64,000 nucleotides of DNA, taken from contig NZ_JAFHKT010000114.1 in NCBI RefSeq assembly GCF_017052465.1, positions 28,490 to 92,489 on the forward strand, written 5' to 3'. A program made the translations under genes and the position numbers. Position 1 is the stretch's first letter. Each line of letters opens with the position of its first letter. The notes beneath the pieces were generated by a model. It ran no database searches. It was not told the DNA's origin and worked only from the letters and a program-made list of their open reading frames with translations. This document shows, piece by piece, positions 8,357-17,756 of this stretch. The DNA is from Arthrobacter pascens (GTDB lineage: Bacteria; Actinomycetota; Actinomycetes; Actinomycetales; Micrococcaceae).

Positions 8357-9103
8357 ATGACTGAACTTCTGAAAACCAGCCACCGCAACAGCCCCCAGAG
8401 CTGGACTGGCGCGTCTGCCATCCTCTTTGACCTGGACGGCGTGCTCACGCCCACGGCGATTGTCCACGAGCGCGCGTGGCAGGAGCTCTTCGACGGCTAC
8501 TTGGCCTCTGTGCCCGGGAAGGCCGGCTACCGGGAGAGCGACTACTTCGACCACATTGACGGCAAGCCCAGGTTCGACGGCGTCCGGGACTTCCTGACCT
8601 CACGCGGCATCGAACTCCCCGAAGGCCCCACCGACGACAACCCGGACAACGAGACGGTCCAGGGGCTGGGCAACCGGAAGAACAAAATCTTCAACGACAT
8701 CGTCAGCTCCGGCGTCGACCCCTATGCAGGGTCGGTGCGCTTCCTCGAAGCGGCTCTTGCCCGGGGACTCAAGGTCGCCGTCGTCTCCTCATCCCGCAAC
8801 GCTCCTTCAGTGCTGCGCGCCGCCGGGCTGGACATCCACTTCCCGGTGGTAGTGGACGGCGTCGTTGCAGCGGCGGAAGGCCTGCCCGGCAAGCCCAGCC
8901 CGGCAACCTACGACTACGCAGCCCGTCTGCTGGAACTGCCCAGCGAGGCGTGCGTCGTCGTCGAGGACGCCGTTTCGGGCGTGCAGGCAGGCAGCGCGGG
9001 AAACTTCCACTCAGTGATCGGAGTGGACCGCGGCGCAGGCCGCCAGACACTGCTGGCTGCCGGCGCCACACTCGTGGTCAATGACCTCGACGAACTCCTC
9101 TAG
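8357..9103 (+). CDS. pgmB: Beta-phosphoglucomutase (HAD superfamily)
   Basis: A 248-residue HAD hydrolase-fold mutase converting beta-glucose 1-phosphate to glucose 6-phosphate. The nucleophile motif is FDLDGVLTPT (about residues 23-32), the later motifs are VVSSSRNAP and the acidic VVVEDAVSGVQAG, and a cap domain lies between. The ATG at 8357 starts a product resembling the family; the frame extends upstream without similarity. It precedes a GH65 phosphorylase by 86 bp. These phosphorylases release beta-glucose 1-phosphate, so the pairing supports the assignment. Confidence 0.9.
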   Translation: MTELLKTSHRNSPQSWTGASAILFDLDGVLTPTAIVHERAWQELFDGYLASVPGKAGYRESDYFDHIDGKPRFDGVRDFLTSRGIELPEGPTDDNPDNETVQGLGNRKNKIFNDIVSSGVDPYAGSVRFLEAALARGLKVAVVSSSRNAPSVLRAAGLDIHFPVVVDGVVAAAEGLPGKPSPATYDYAARLLELPSEACVVVEDAVSGVQAGSAGNFHSVIGVDRGAGRQTLLAAGATLVVNDLDELL

Positions 9104-9189
9104 CCCGGCTTCCCCAGCCCCGCTGTACAGCAAAACCCGCCAGGTCCCCAACCCTGGCCGCACCTCCAACCGCCGAAGGAACGCCACTC

Positions 9190-11559
9190 ATGGCACTCAT
9201 CACTGCTGACCGCGACCGCTTCCCCAACGATCCCTGGAAGCTCGTGGAGACCAGCCATGCTCCCGGCAATGCCGGCGCACTGGAAACGCTCTTTGCCCTT
9301 GGCAACGGACACCTGGGCATCCGGGGCGCCCACTGGGCAGCGGCGGACGCGGAGCTTCCGGGCAGCTTCATCAACGGCTTCCACGAGATCTGGGACATCA
9401 AGCACGCCGAGAATGCCTTCGGTTTCGCCCGCACTGGCCAGCGGATCCTCTACATCCCCGATGCGAACAACTTCGCGGTGACCGTCGACGGCGAAACGCT
9501 GAGCCTCGCCGAATCCGTGGTGCTGGATTACCGCCGGTCCATCGATTTCTCCACGGGAGCCTACGAATGCCGCGTCGTGTGGCAGTGCCGTTCCGGCGCC
9601 ACCGTCACCACCGTAGAGCGCCGTGCCGTGGGCTTTGAGTCGCGCGGCTGCCTGGGCATCTCCCTGGAGCTCTCGGCGGACCGCCCCGTCTCCGCCGACG
9701 TCACCTCCTCCGTGATCAACCGGCAGGACCAGCCGGTGGACGACCACTCGGCGCACGATCCGCGCCGGGCCGGCCGCCACGCCGGCCGCGTCCTGCTGCC
9801 AGGAAAACTCGACGGCGGCGACGGCTCGCTTCGTCTCTCCTGGGAAGCCGCAGAGTCGAAGCAGCGTGTGGGAATCGCCGTCGACCACTGGACCTCCGCA
9901 GGCCACCAGCCGTTCGACACCCAAGTGGACCAGGACGAAAGCAGCGTCCGGTACGTGCTCGCTGTCGGAGCCGACGAGCCTTTCCGGCTTGAAAAGAGCG
10001 TCAGTTACGCAGTGGCCGGCGGTACAAGCGAGGGACTGCCGGGCACGGCGGATGCCGAAGCCGGGGAAGAACCGGCCGACGCCGCCGAAGCCGGCCTGAA
10101 GACGGTGGCAGAGGTCTTCGCCGAAAGTGAGGCCCACTACCGCGACTACTGGGCAACCACGGACATCAAGGTGGGCGGCCAGTCCGAGCTACAGCAGGCC
10201 ATCCGCTGGAACCTCTTCCAGCTTGCCCAGGCGACGGCCCGCGCCGGCGTTGCCGGCATCCCCGCCAAGGGCGTCAGCGGCTCCGGCTACGAAGGGCACT
10301 ACTTCTGGGACCAGGAGGTTTACCTCCTGCCGTACCTGACGTACTCAAACCCCGACGGCGCCCGCCAGGTCCTGGAGTTCCGTCACGAAATGCTGCCGGA
10401 GGCAAAGATCCGGGCCAAGGAGCTCAGCGTGGACGGGGCACTGTTCCCGTGGCGCACCATCAACGGGCTGGAGGCCAGCGCGTACTACGCCGCCGGCACC
10501 GCACAGTTCCACATTGCCGCGGCCATCGCCTTTGCCGCCAACAGGTACGTGTGGGCGAGCGGCGACGCCGAGTTCCGCAGCGGCATGGGCGCGGACTTGC
10601 TGATCGAGACCGCGCGCATGTGGGCGTCGCTGGGCTTCTTCGGCAAGGACGGCATGTTCCACATCCACGGAGTGACCGGCCCGGACGAGTACACGGCCGT
10701 GGTGAACGACAACCTCTACACCAACGTCATGGCGCGGTTTAACCTGCGGGCCGCGGCCGCGCTGGACCACCCAGAGATTGACGACGCCGAGCGGCAGCTG
10801 TGGGAAGCGGCCGCCGCCCGGATCCAGTTGCCCTTCGACGAGCATTTCCAGATCTACTCGCAGGACAACGACTTCATGACGCTGGAGGCATGGGACTGGA
10901 CGACGCCCCGCTCCAAGTACCCGCTGCTCCTGCACTTCCACCCGCTGGTGATCTACCGGCACCAGGTCCTGAAGCAGGCGGACACGGTGCTCGCCATGTT
11001 CCTGCAGTGGCAGGAGTTCACTCCCGAGGAGAAGCGCCGCGCCTTCGATTTCTACGACCCCATTACGACCGGCGACTCGACGCTCTCCGCGTGCGTGCAG
11101 GGCATCATGGCGGCCGAGGTCGGCTACCCGAAGGCAGCCCTCGAGCACTTCACCAATGCGGCGTTCATCGACCTCGATGACTCCCACGGCAACACGATCG
11201 ACGGCGTGCACATTGCCTCCACGGGCGGCGTGTGGAGCTCCCTGGTCTGCGGCTTCGCCGGCCTGCGCGACCAGGGCCCTGTCCCGTACTTCGACCCGCG
11301 GCTTCCCGGGGAATGGGACAGCCTCTCCTTCCACCTGAAGCTGCAGGGACGGCTGCTCTCAGTGGACCTCGACCCCGCCGGCATCACCCTGCGTGTCCTG
11401 GAAGGGGAGCCGCTGGACATCGATGTGCGGGGAAGAGTGCATGCTGTCGGCGGCGATTCCGTCCGTGTGGCACTCGATCCTGTCGAGGTGCCCGAGCCGT
11501 CGGTGTTCCCGAGCGGCCCTCCCACGGCAAGCATCCCGGTGGTGCGGGCCCGCGCCTGA
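9190..11559 (+). CDS. Glycoside hydrolase family 65 disaccharide phosphorylase
   Basis: A 789-residue GH65 enzyme that phosphorolyses an alpha-linked glucobiose (maltose, trehalose, kojibiose or nigerose) to glucose and beta-glucose 1-phosphate. The N-terminal super-sandwich domain begins LETLFALGNGHLGIRGAH. The catalytic (alpha/alpha)6 barrel shows GYEGHYFWDQEVYLLPYL and the general acid Glu500 in VTGPDEYTAVVNDN. The C-terminal small sheet domain ends the protein. Length matches the family. Which disaccharide is used cannot be decided by eye. It follows pgmB. Confidence 0.92.
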   Translation: MALITADRDRFPNDPWKLVETSHAPGNAGALETLFALGNGHLGIRGAHWAAADAELPGSFINGFHEIWDIKHAENAFGFARTGQRILYIPDANNFAVTVDGETLSLAESVVLDYRRSIDFSTGAYECRVVWQCRSGATVTTVERRAVGFESRGCLGISLELSADRPVSADVTSSVINRQDQPVDDHSAHDPRRAGRHAGRVLLPGKLDGGDGSLRLSWEAAESKQRVGIAVDHWTSAGHQPFDTQVDQDESSVRYVLAVGADEPFRLEKSVSYAVAGGTSEGLPGTADAEAGEEPADAAEAGLKTVAEVFAESEAHYRDYWATTDIKVGGQSELQQAIRWNLFQLAQATARAGVAGIPAKGVSGSGYEGHYFWDQEVYLLPYLTYSNPDGARQVLEFRHEMLPEAKIRAKELSVDGALFPWRTINGLEASAYYAAGTAQFHIAAAIAFAANRYVWASGDAEFRSGMGADLLIETARMWASLGFFGKDGMFHIHGVTGPDEYTAVVNDNLYTNVMARFNLRAAAALDHPEIDDAERQLWEAAAARIQLPFDEHFQIYSQDNDFMTLEAWDWTTPRSKYPLLLHFHPLVIYRHQVLKQADTVLAMFLQWQEFTPEEKRRAFDFYDPITTGDSTLSACVQGIMAAEVGYPKAALEHFTNAAFIDLDDSHGNTIDGVHIASTGGVWSSLVCGFAGLRDQGPVPYFDPRLPGEWDSLSFHLKLQGRLLSVDLDPAGITLRVLEGEPLDIDVRGRVHAVGGDSVRVALDPVEVPEPSVFPSGPPTASIPVVRARA

Positions 11560-11587
11560 TACCGCGGATGACTGCGGACGGAGATCC

Positions 11588-12982
11588 TCAGCGTCTGGCG
11601 TCGGCGTCCGCGGAGAAATCGTGGTGCCGGTCCAGCGGATGGGCTGTCTCGTCGGCCGGCATCCGGGCGGCAATCAGGGCAACGATGGCCATCACCGGGC
11701 AGACGCCCCCCGCGAAGAGGAAGATCGCCCAGATAGGGAACACTTCCGCGGCAGGCCCCGCCAGTGCCATGGACACCGGCATTAACGCGAGGGAGACAAA
11801 GAAATCGAGGCTCGAGACGCGGCCCAGCAAATGCGGGGGAACGCGACGCTGAAGCAAGGTTCCCCAGATCACCATGCCCACGCTGCCGGTGGCGCCGAAG
11901 ATGAAGAGTGCCAGGGCCAGCAACGAGAAGCTGTCCATGATTCCCACGGCAGCCAGTGGGAGGGTGCCCGCACCCCATGAAATCATCATCACCGTCAGGT
12001 AGCGCCGCGGTAGCCTGAACGAGGCTGTGACCAGCGACGCCACGGCACTGCCCACGCCCATGACGGCCAGCAGGAAACCGAACATCCTGGAGTCCCCGTC
12101 CAGCTGGTCGCGGACGACGAACGGCAGCAGTACTTCGATGGGACCGATCAAAAAGAGGACCGAGATGCAGGCCCAGAGGAGTGTCCAGAGCAGCCAGGGG
12201 GTCTGCAGCGTGTAGCTGATGCCCTCCCGGAGTTCCCGGAAGAAGGACGCCTTGTGCGGTTCCGCACCCGCGGGCACAGGCTCACCGCCGGCAGGCGCCG
12301 CGTCGTTGTCACGGCCAGACAGGCTTTCAGCCTGGCCGTCAGGAGGGTGTCCATGGAACTCCCGGGCGGCGCCGTTGCCCGGAGCCTCGAGGGCGTGCTG
12401 GCCGAGGAAGTTCAGGATGATGAAGGCCAGCAGGTGGCAGGCGGCCACGCCCGTCACGGCATGCGACGGGGAGAGCGCGGCAACGATGATGCCGGCAACG
12501 GCAGGACCCGCGGCCTGCTGCAGCATCGGGCGCATCGTCCCTTCCATGCCGTTTGCCGCCAGCAGGTCTCCGGGCGGCAGGATGCGGGGCAGGATGGCGG
12601 AGTAGGCCGGGAAGAAGAATGCGGCCCCCACTCCCAGGACGAATGCTCCGGCCATCAGGTGCCACAGCTGCAGCCATCCCGCCAGGGCAAGCCCGCTGAT
12701 GCTGGCGATCACCGCCAGGTTGGCGCCCTCCACGCCGATGATCAACAGCCGCTGCGGAAACCGGTCCGCGGCGATCCCGCCTGCAAGGACGAAGGCCACC
12801 AGTCCGACGCTTCCCGCGGTGGCCACCAGCGATAGCTCCAGCGGTCCGCCGCCGAGATGGATGACCTGGTACACCATGGCCACGGCCCACATTCCTGAAC
12901 CGAAGATGGACACAGCCAGGGCCGCGATCAGCACGCGGTACTCACGGTGGGCAAAGGGGCGAAGGGCGCGAGGCAGGGGCAC
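11588..12982 (-). CDS. MFS transporter (drug/siderophore exporter type)
   Basis: A 464-residue major facilitator with about twelve hydrophobic segments. It begins RPFAHREYRVLIAALAVSIFGSGMWAVAM, typical of the enterobactin-exporter/TMS group. A hydrophilic central loop of about 60 residues (with a GNGAAREFHGHPPDGQ stretch) separates the two halves. No substrate can be inferred from neighbours. It is convergent with the GH65 gene and divergent from an unknown gene at 13044. Confidence 0.82.
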   Translation of the reverse strand: MPLPRALRPFAHREYRVLIAALAVSIFGSGMWAVAMVYQVIHLGGGPLELSLVATAGSVGLVAFVLAGGIAADRFPQRLLIIGVEGANLAVIASISGLALAGWLQLWHLMAGAFVLGVGAAFFFPAYSAILPRILPPGDLLAANGMEGTMRPMLQQAAGPAVAGIIVAALSPSHAVTGVAACHLLAFIILNFLGQHALEAPGNGAAREFHGHPPDGQAESLSGRDNDAAPAGGEPVPAGAEPHKASFFRELREGISYTLQTPWLLWTLLWACISVLFLIGPIEVLLPFVVRDQLDGDSRMFGFLLAVMGVGSAVASLVTASFRLPRRYLTVMMISWGAGTLPLAAVGIMDSFSLLALALFIFGATGSVGMVIWGTLLQRRVPPHLLGRVSSLDFFVSLALMPVSMALAGPAAEVFPIWAIFLFAGGVCPVMAIVALIAARMPADETAHPLDRHHDFSADADARR

Positions 12983-13043
12983 GCTGCAATCTTAGGCCGG
13001 ACATCTCCGCGGGGTAACCGGTGCGCCGGGATAGGCTCGGAGC

Positions 13044-13634
13044 ATGGGGAACACACCGGCCGCGCCGGGGCGGCGCAGCGTGGCGCTGATTGGGGCCAAC
13101 TATGGCCTCGCACTGCACCCCGTGGACCGCCACGGGGTTCATGTTCCCGGCGAACCGGCCAGCTGTTTTGCATCCTTCTGGGTCGCCGACTGGTCCAAGT
13201 GGGGAACCGGGACCGTCTTGCTGGTGGCCACGCTCCAAGGCTGGCGCAGCTACGGCTCCAACGAGTTCTTCGCCGCCACCCTGGCCAACGAACTGACCCG
13301 CTACTTCCCGGAGGCCGCACGCTTCCCGCTCAACGGCATCAGCCACACGCAGGACGATTTCGAGGTCAAGGTAAACCTTGAGCGGGGATTCAAAGCAACC
13401 GGGCGCCGCGCCGCGCTGGAGGTCACCGGCGTACTGGACCGGAGGCAGTTCGCCGCACCGGACTTCCAGCTCGGGCCTGCCAGCGCCTCCCTGACCAACG
13501 TCTACCTGCCGTGCAGCACAGGCCGCCTGTCCGAGTTTGGCGTTGAATGGCCGGGCGCGCCCACGGTCTATCCGGGACCGCGCGGCCCCTCCTCCTCCGC
13601 CTATCTTGCGGTGGCGGAATCCTGGATGGTCTAG
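13044..13634 (+). CDS. Hypothetical protein
   Basis: A 196-residue protein with no membrane helix or signal peptide. It has several aromatic-rich segments (FASFWVADWSKWGTG, ATLQGWRSYGSNEFFAATL) and a run of alternating hydrophobic residues suggesting a beta-rich fold. I do not recognise a family. The ATG is about 60 bp from the divergent MFS start, and codon bias and GC match the surroundings, so it is probably real. Confidence 0.6.
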   Translation: MGNTPAAPGRRSVALIGANYGLALHPVDRHGVHVPGEPASCFASFWVADWSKWGTGTVLLVATLQGWRSYGSNEFFAATLANELTRYFPEAARFPLNGISHTQDDFEVKVNLERGFKATGRRAALEVTGVLDRRQFAAPDFQLGPASASLTNVYLPCSTGRLSEFGVEWPGAPTVYPGPRGPSSSAYLAVAESWMV

Positions 13635-13782
13635 CCGGTGACCCCACAGCGTCCGGTGCCCCCCCGCCGCGGCCGGTCCGCGCGGCCAGTCCGCGCGTTC
13701 GGTCCGCAGGGCCAGGGCGTGGCCTAGTGTTAAGGCAGGACGGCAGCAACCTGCTGTCGGCTGCTCCGAGGTAGAGGTGAAG

Positions 13783-14610
13783 ATGGCCAAGCGACGCAAC
13801 CCGGCGATGAGAATCGCACAGGAAACGGCACACAATGCCGTGTTCGATGCCCACGGCAATCCCAAGCCCGGCGTGCACAATCTGCTGCTGCGGGCTGTGG
13901 ACATCCAGAGGCCCTTGGTGGTGGCCAACATCCGCAGGCTCCAGCGGCGCGATCCGCATGCCTCAGCCGCAAAGCTTGCCGACAGGCTGGAACGCGACTA
14001 TCTGGCTGCTGTCACAGGCGGCGGCGCCCTGGTGGGTGCCACGGCCGTGGTCCCCGGAGTGGGAACCATCGCCTCGCTCGGCCTTTCGGCGGCAGCCACG
14101 GTTGCCTTCCTCGAGGCGACGGCGCTCTACGCTACATCCCTGGCCGAACTCCACGGCATCAGGATGACTGACCCCGACAAAGCCAGCACCCTGGTCATGG
14201 CCGTGATGCTGGGTGAGGAAGGGACTGCGCTGCTCGGGTCACTCAGCGGCCAGGCACTCGGCAAGGGGAAGGGCGCCACCCAGGCCTGGGGAAACGTCCT
14301 GGCCCGCAAAATGCCCTCATCGGGTTTCGGCTCCATTCGCGAGCACGTCCAGAAAGTCTTCCTGCGGAGCCTGCTGAAGCGCCAGGGAACAGCGCTCTTC
14401 GGCCGGGCACTGCCGTTCGGAATCGGCGCGGTGGTGGGCGGAGCAGGCAACCTCATGATGGGCCGGGCCGTCGTGGCCAACGCCAAGGAAGCGTTCGGCC
14501 CGATGCCGGACACCCTTCCGGGTGAGTTGCGGGCCACTGCGCCGGCAACCGAAGGAAAGGGCCTCTCGGCTCCGACGAATGAAGGTGGCAACGGTGGATC
14601 TGAACGCTGA
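13783..14610 (+). CDS. EcsC-like predicted membrane-associated protein
   Basis: A 275-residue protein. A hydrophobic Gly/Ala-rich region (about 75-115, VGATAVVPGVGTIASLGLS and following) and a second one (about 210-235, ALPFGIGAVVGGAGNLMMGR) resemble the EcsC family, whose members associate with membranes; the match is by pattern only. The ATG at 13783 and a GTG at 13777 are both possible; GAGG lies just upstream. The 3' end overlaps pxpA by 32 nt, suggesting coupling. Function unknown. Confidence 0.6.
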   Translation: MAKRRNPAMRIAQETAHNAVFDAHGNPKPGVHNLLLRAVDIQRPLVVANIRRLQRRDPHASAAKLADRLERDYLAAVTGGGALVGATAVVPGVGTIASLGLSAAATVAFLEATALYATSLAELHGIRMTDPDKASTLVMAVMLGEEGTALLGSLSGQALGKGKGATQAWGNVLARKMPSSGFGSIREHVQKVFLRSLLKRQGTALFGRALPFGIGAVVGGAGNLMMGRAVVANAKEAFGPMPDTLPGELRATAPATEGKGLSAPTNEGGNGGSER

Positions 14611-15343
14611 CCTGGGCGAGTCCTTCGGCTCCTGGCGCATGGGCGATGACGCCGCCATGTTCCAGTTCGTCACCAGCGCGAATGTGGCCTGCGGCTTTCA
14701 CGCCGGGGATCCTGTCACCATGCTGGACAGTTGCCGGGCAGCCTTCGAACTCGATGTCACGGTGGGTGCCCATGTTGGATACCGGGACCTTGCCGGCTTC
14801 GGGCGGCGATCCCTGGACATGTCCTTCGACGAGCTGTTCGGGGATGTCCTCTACCAGCTGGGAGCGCTGGACGGAGTGGCGCACGCCGTGGGCGCGTCTG
14901 TCGACTACGTCAAACCCCACGGTGCCCTGTACAACCGGACGTTCCATGATGCGGAGCAGGCAGCCGCCGTCGTGGCCGCCATCCATGCCTATGACGAGGG
15001 ACTGCCGGTTCTCGGACTGCCCGGATCGGAACTGCTGAAGCACGCCGGCGACGCGGGCCACCCCGTCTTCCGCGAGGCGTTTGTTGACCGCGCCTACCTC
15101 CCGGATGGCACCCTGTTGCCGCGGTCGCAGGACGGTGCCGTGCTGCACGACGTCGGCCCCATTGTTGAGCGCGCCGTCCGCCTGGCACTGAAAGGCGAGG
15201 TGGTCGCAGTGGACGGCACGGTGGTGCGGGTTGACCCGGATTCGCTGTGCATCCACGGCGACACCCCCGGAGCCGTGGGCATGGCCGCCGCGGTGCGCGC
15301 GGGTCTCCAGGATGCCGGAGTGGAGCTTCAGCCCTTCGCCTGA
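14579..15343 (+). CDS. pxpA: LamB/YcsF family protein, 5-oxoprolinase subunit A
   Basis: A 254-residue protein with the family hallmark VDLNADLGESFGSWRMGDD, then SANVACGFHAGDP and YVKPHGALYNR, and a C-terminal CIHGDTPGAV. In characterised bacteria PxpA works with PxpB and PxpC to hydrolyse 5-oxoproline to glutamate. Neither pxpB nor pxpC is nearby, so it is either a lone subunit or its partners lie elsewhere. The start overlaps the preceding gene; a GTG a few codons in is an alternative. Confidence 0.88.
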   Translation: MKVATVDLNADLGESFGSWRMGDDAAMFQFVTSANVACGFHAGDPVTMLDSCRAAFELDVTVGAHVGYRDLAGFGRRSLDMSFDELFGDVLYQLGALDGVAHAVGASVDYVKPHGALYNRTFHDAEQAAAVVAAIHAYDEGLPVLGLPGSELLKHAGDAGHPVFREAFVDRAYLPDGTLLPRSQDGAVLHDVGPIVERAVRLALKGEVVAVDGTVVRVDPDSLCIHGDTPGAVGMAAAVRAGLQDAGVELQPFA

Positions 15344-15365
15344 CAGGCCGCCCCTGAAGCGCGGC

Positions 15366-17543
15366 CTACCGGGGCTTGATCCCGGATTCCAGCCGCTGCT
15401 CCAGCAGGCGTGCCGTGCCGGGTGCACCGCTCTGCTGCCCGAGGGCCTGGCGGTCCACGGGGCTCAGCCCGCTTGGCTTGGACGGGGTGTAAAGCCAAAT
15501 TGTGAAGAACTCGGCCAGATCCCGGCCGGCGAGCCGCTCGGCAAGCTTGATGAAGTCGGCGGTGGAAACGTTGCCTCCGGAGTTCGTCTCAGTCCACTCC
15601 TCCAGAATGTCGAAGAAGACCCCGTCACCCACCAGCGCGCGCAGGGCGTGCAGGGTCATGGCACCGCGCGCGTACACCGCGAAGTCAAACAGGGCGGCCG
15701 CCCCGGGGTCGCCGATGGTGACCGTCCAGAACGGGGCCTCAGCCGGGAGTGCACCCGCGTAGAAGTCGAAGATCTGCTGCGGGGTTTCCCTGCCCTCGTG
15801 CCCGCTCCAGAGCCATTCGGCATACGTGGCGAAGCCTTCGTTCAGCCAGATGTCGCGCCACGTCTCGACTGCGAGGTCGTCGCCCACCCACTGGTGGGCC
15901 AGTTCATGGACCACTACCGAGTCGCCGCTGAGCTGGTCGGCAAAGAAGTACTTCGAGTAGATCGGCCTGGTCTGGTTCTCCAGGGCGAAGCCGAGCTGGT
16001 CCAGGTCGTCCACAATGCCGCCGGCCGCCGTGAAGGGATAACGGCCAAAGTAGCCGGACAGGAAGCTGATGATTTCCGGCTGCCTGTCGAACGATGCCTG
16101 CGCGCGGTCACCCCGCGATGGAGGCCCTTCCCTGCCTGCGGTCCACCCGTCCTCGTTCGGCGGGCTCCCTTCGGGCGGCCCTGATGCGGCCCAGCCGTCC
16201 ATGGTGTTGCCGTCATCCTCGAACGATGTGGTGCCTTCCCCGGTGGAGACGCCGATGTCGTCAACGAATACGCCGTCGAAGGGGAGGACGTCGTCGCTCA
16301 CGTAGGTGATGGAAACCTCCACGTCCTTTCCGGCGAAGCGGCTGAGGTTGACCCCCCATGATTCCCAGCCGGAGCTCGGCCCCGTGGCAGCCCACCAGTG
16401 TCCGCTGGTGCCGGTCGATTTGCACGTCCCGTTGCCCTGGTCGGTCAGGTAGTGCTTCAGGAACGGGTGCAATGCCAGCCTGCCGGGGCAGGCGATCCCT
16501 GGGTCGCTGCTGGTGTGGCCGGTGTCGTCTTTCAGCGTGGTCCAGTTGTCGGTGCCGGCCGGGCGTGCTTCCACGAAGGTGAAGTCGTATGCGTTTTCGA
16601 TGTCCCGTTGGAGCCAGAAGGAGACGGCTGCCCCGGCCTTCGGGACGCTGATGGTCCTCGTGAGGCGTGCGTAGGAGTTCAGGCTGCTGTGGGACCAGGC
16701 GAAGTTCTTCCCTGTTTTTGCCTTCACGACAGGGCTGAACAGGTCGGGATCGATGGCATCCACGTAGCTGATGCGGTCTTTGGTGTACTTATTGAGCTCG
16801 AACTGGCCCACGCTGGCGGTCGCGAGGTACGTGGCCATGGGTTCGTCCGCCTGCCAGGTCCAGGTGGCCTTGCCGTTCGCCGTTACATGGTCGCGGAGCA
16901 CCCCGTTGGCCACCACTTCGCGCCCCTCGGGGACAGTGATCCGGAAGGTAAAAGCTGCCTTGTCCAGCGGGTGGTCATTGGCCGGGAACCAGGTGGCGGC
17001 CACGTGCGGTTGTCCGATCACCAGTGAGCCGTCGTCGGTATGGAAGAACCCGGAGGGGCCGAACTGGTCTATCAAAAGCCTCGGCACCCCGGAGTAGGCT
17101 ATTTCGGCCTCGAATTTCGCCCCGTTCCGGATGCCGGTCCCGGGTGCCACCGTGAGCTCGCTTCCGCTGCGTGTGTATGGCGCGCTCTGGCCGTCGACTT
17201 TGACGGAGTGCACATCCAGCCCGTCCAGATCCAGGTTGAACGACGAGAGGTCTTGCGTGGCGTGGGCACGGATGGTGGCCGAACCGTCTAACCCGCCGGT
17301 TGCCGGGTCATAGCTGAGGTCAAGCACGTAGCGGGTGACGTCGTAGCCGCCGTTGCCGTCGGAAGGGTAGTACGGATCGCCAAGGCCCGGATCCCCGGGC
17401 TGGAAATTGTCCTCGGCGGCCGTCGCAGGCGCCGTCAGTGCCGTGGCCAAAAGCAGGCAGGATAGCAAGAGGCCAGCCCTTTTGGAGGGCCGGCCACAGC
17501 GGGCGTGCCGGCCCGCCGCCGAGGTGAAGGGTAGGGACTTCAT
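15366..17543 (-). CDS. Secreted M1 family metallopeptidase with inserted domain
   Basis: A 725-residue aminopeptidase-type zinc peptidase. A signal peptide (about 1-42, with LLLSCLLLATALTAPATAAED) directs export. The M1 N-terminal beta domain follows. Zinc site: His546-Glu547-x2-His550 (HELAH) with Glu569 in WLNEGFATYAEW. Between about residues 270 and 475 is an insertion rich in Trp, Gly and Asp (GHWWAATGPSSGWESWG, FDGVFVDDIGVSTGEG) resembling the MAM-like domain of immune-inhibitor-A (M6) proteases. Classical M1 enzymes lack it. The C-terminal helical domain is short. Confidence 0.88.
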   Translation of the reverse strand: MKSLPFTSAAGRHARCGRPSKRAGLLLSCLLLATALTAPATAAEDNFQPGDPGLGDPYYPSDGNGGYDVTRYVLDLSYDPATGGLDGSATIRAHATQDLSSFNLDLDGLDVHSVKVDGQSAPYTRSGSELTVAPGTGIRNGAKFEAEIAYSGVPRLLIDQFGPSGFFHTDDGSLVIGQPHVAATWFPANDHPLDKAAFTFRITVPEGREVVANGVLRDHVTANGKATWTWQADEPMATYLATASVGQFELNKYTKDRISYVDAIDPDLFSPVVKAKTGKNFAWSHSSLNSYARLTRTISVPKAGAAVSFWLQRDIENAYDFTFVEARPAGTDNWTTLKDDTGHTSSDPGIACPGRLALHPFLKHYLTDQGNGTCKSTGTSGHWWAATGPSSGWESWGVNLSRFAGKDVEVSITYVSDDVLPFDGVFVDDIGVSTGEGTTSFEDDGNTMDGWAASGPPEGSPPNEDGWTAGREGPPSRGDRAQASFDRQPEIISFLSGYFGRYPFTAAGGIVDDLDQLGFALENQTRPIYSKYFFADQLSGDSVVVHELAHQWVGDDLAVETWRDIWLNEGFATYAEWLWSGHEGRETPQQIFDFYAGALPAEAPFWTVTIGDPGAAALFDFAVYARGAMTLHALRALVGDGVFFDILEEWTETNSGGNVSTADFIKLAERLAGRDLAEFFTIWLYTPSKPSGLSPVDRQALGQQSGAPGTARLLEQRLESGIKPR

Positions 17544-17756
17544 CGCTCCTCATTCAAAACTCCACGGTGGGAACACGGCGCCGGCGCCGAGCTGGCTCGG
17601 TGCCGGGGAACGATCGCCGGCACAACGGCCGGGGCGTACTGTAGCCACAAAAATGCGCCTGACAGCTGGCCCTGTCAAGGGTGAATTGGTCGAGCGGGAA
17701 TTGGTCGTGTCCCGGCTCCCGTCCGGGACGGCGCTGAGGTGTCAGCCCGGAGGGCC
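17544..17756. promoter_or_regulatory. Intergenic region with direct repeats upstream of M1 peptidase
   Basis: GAATTGGTCG occurs twice (17683-17692 and 17698-17707), 15 bp apart, about 150 bp upstream of the peptidase start. A small hairpin, GTCCCGG/CCGGGAC (17709-17729), lies beside it just past the DUF445 stop. Roles are uncertain. Confidence 0.3.
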
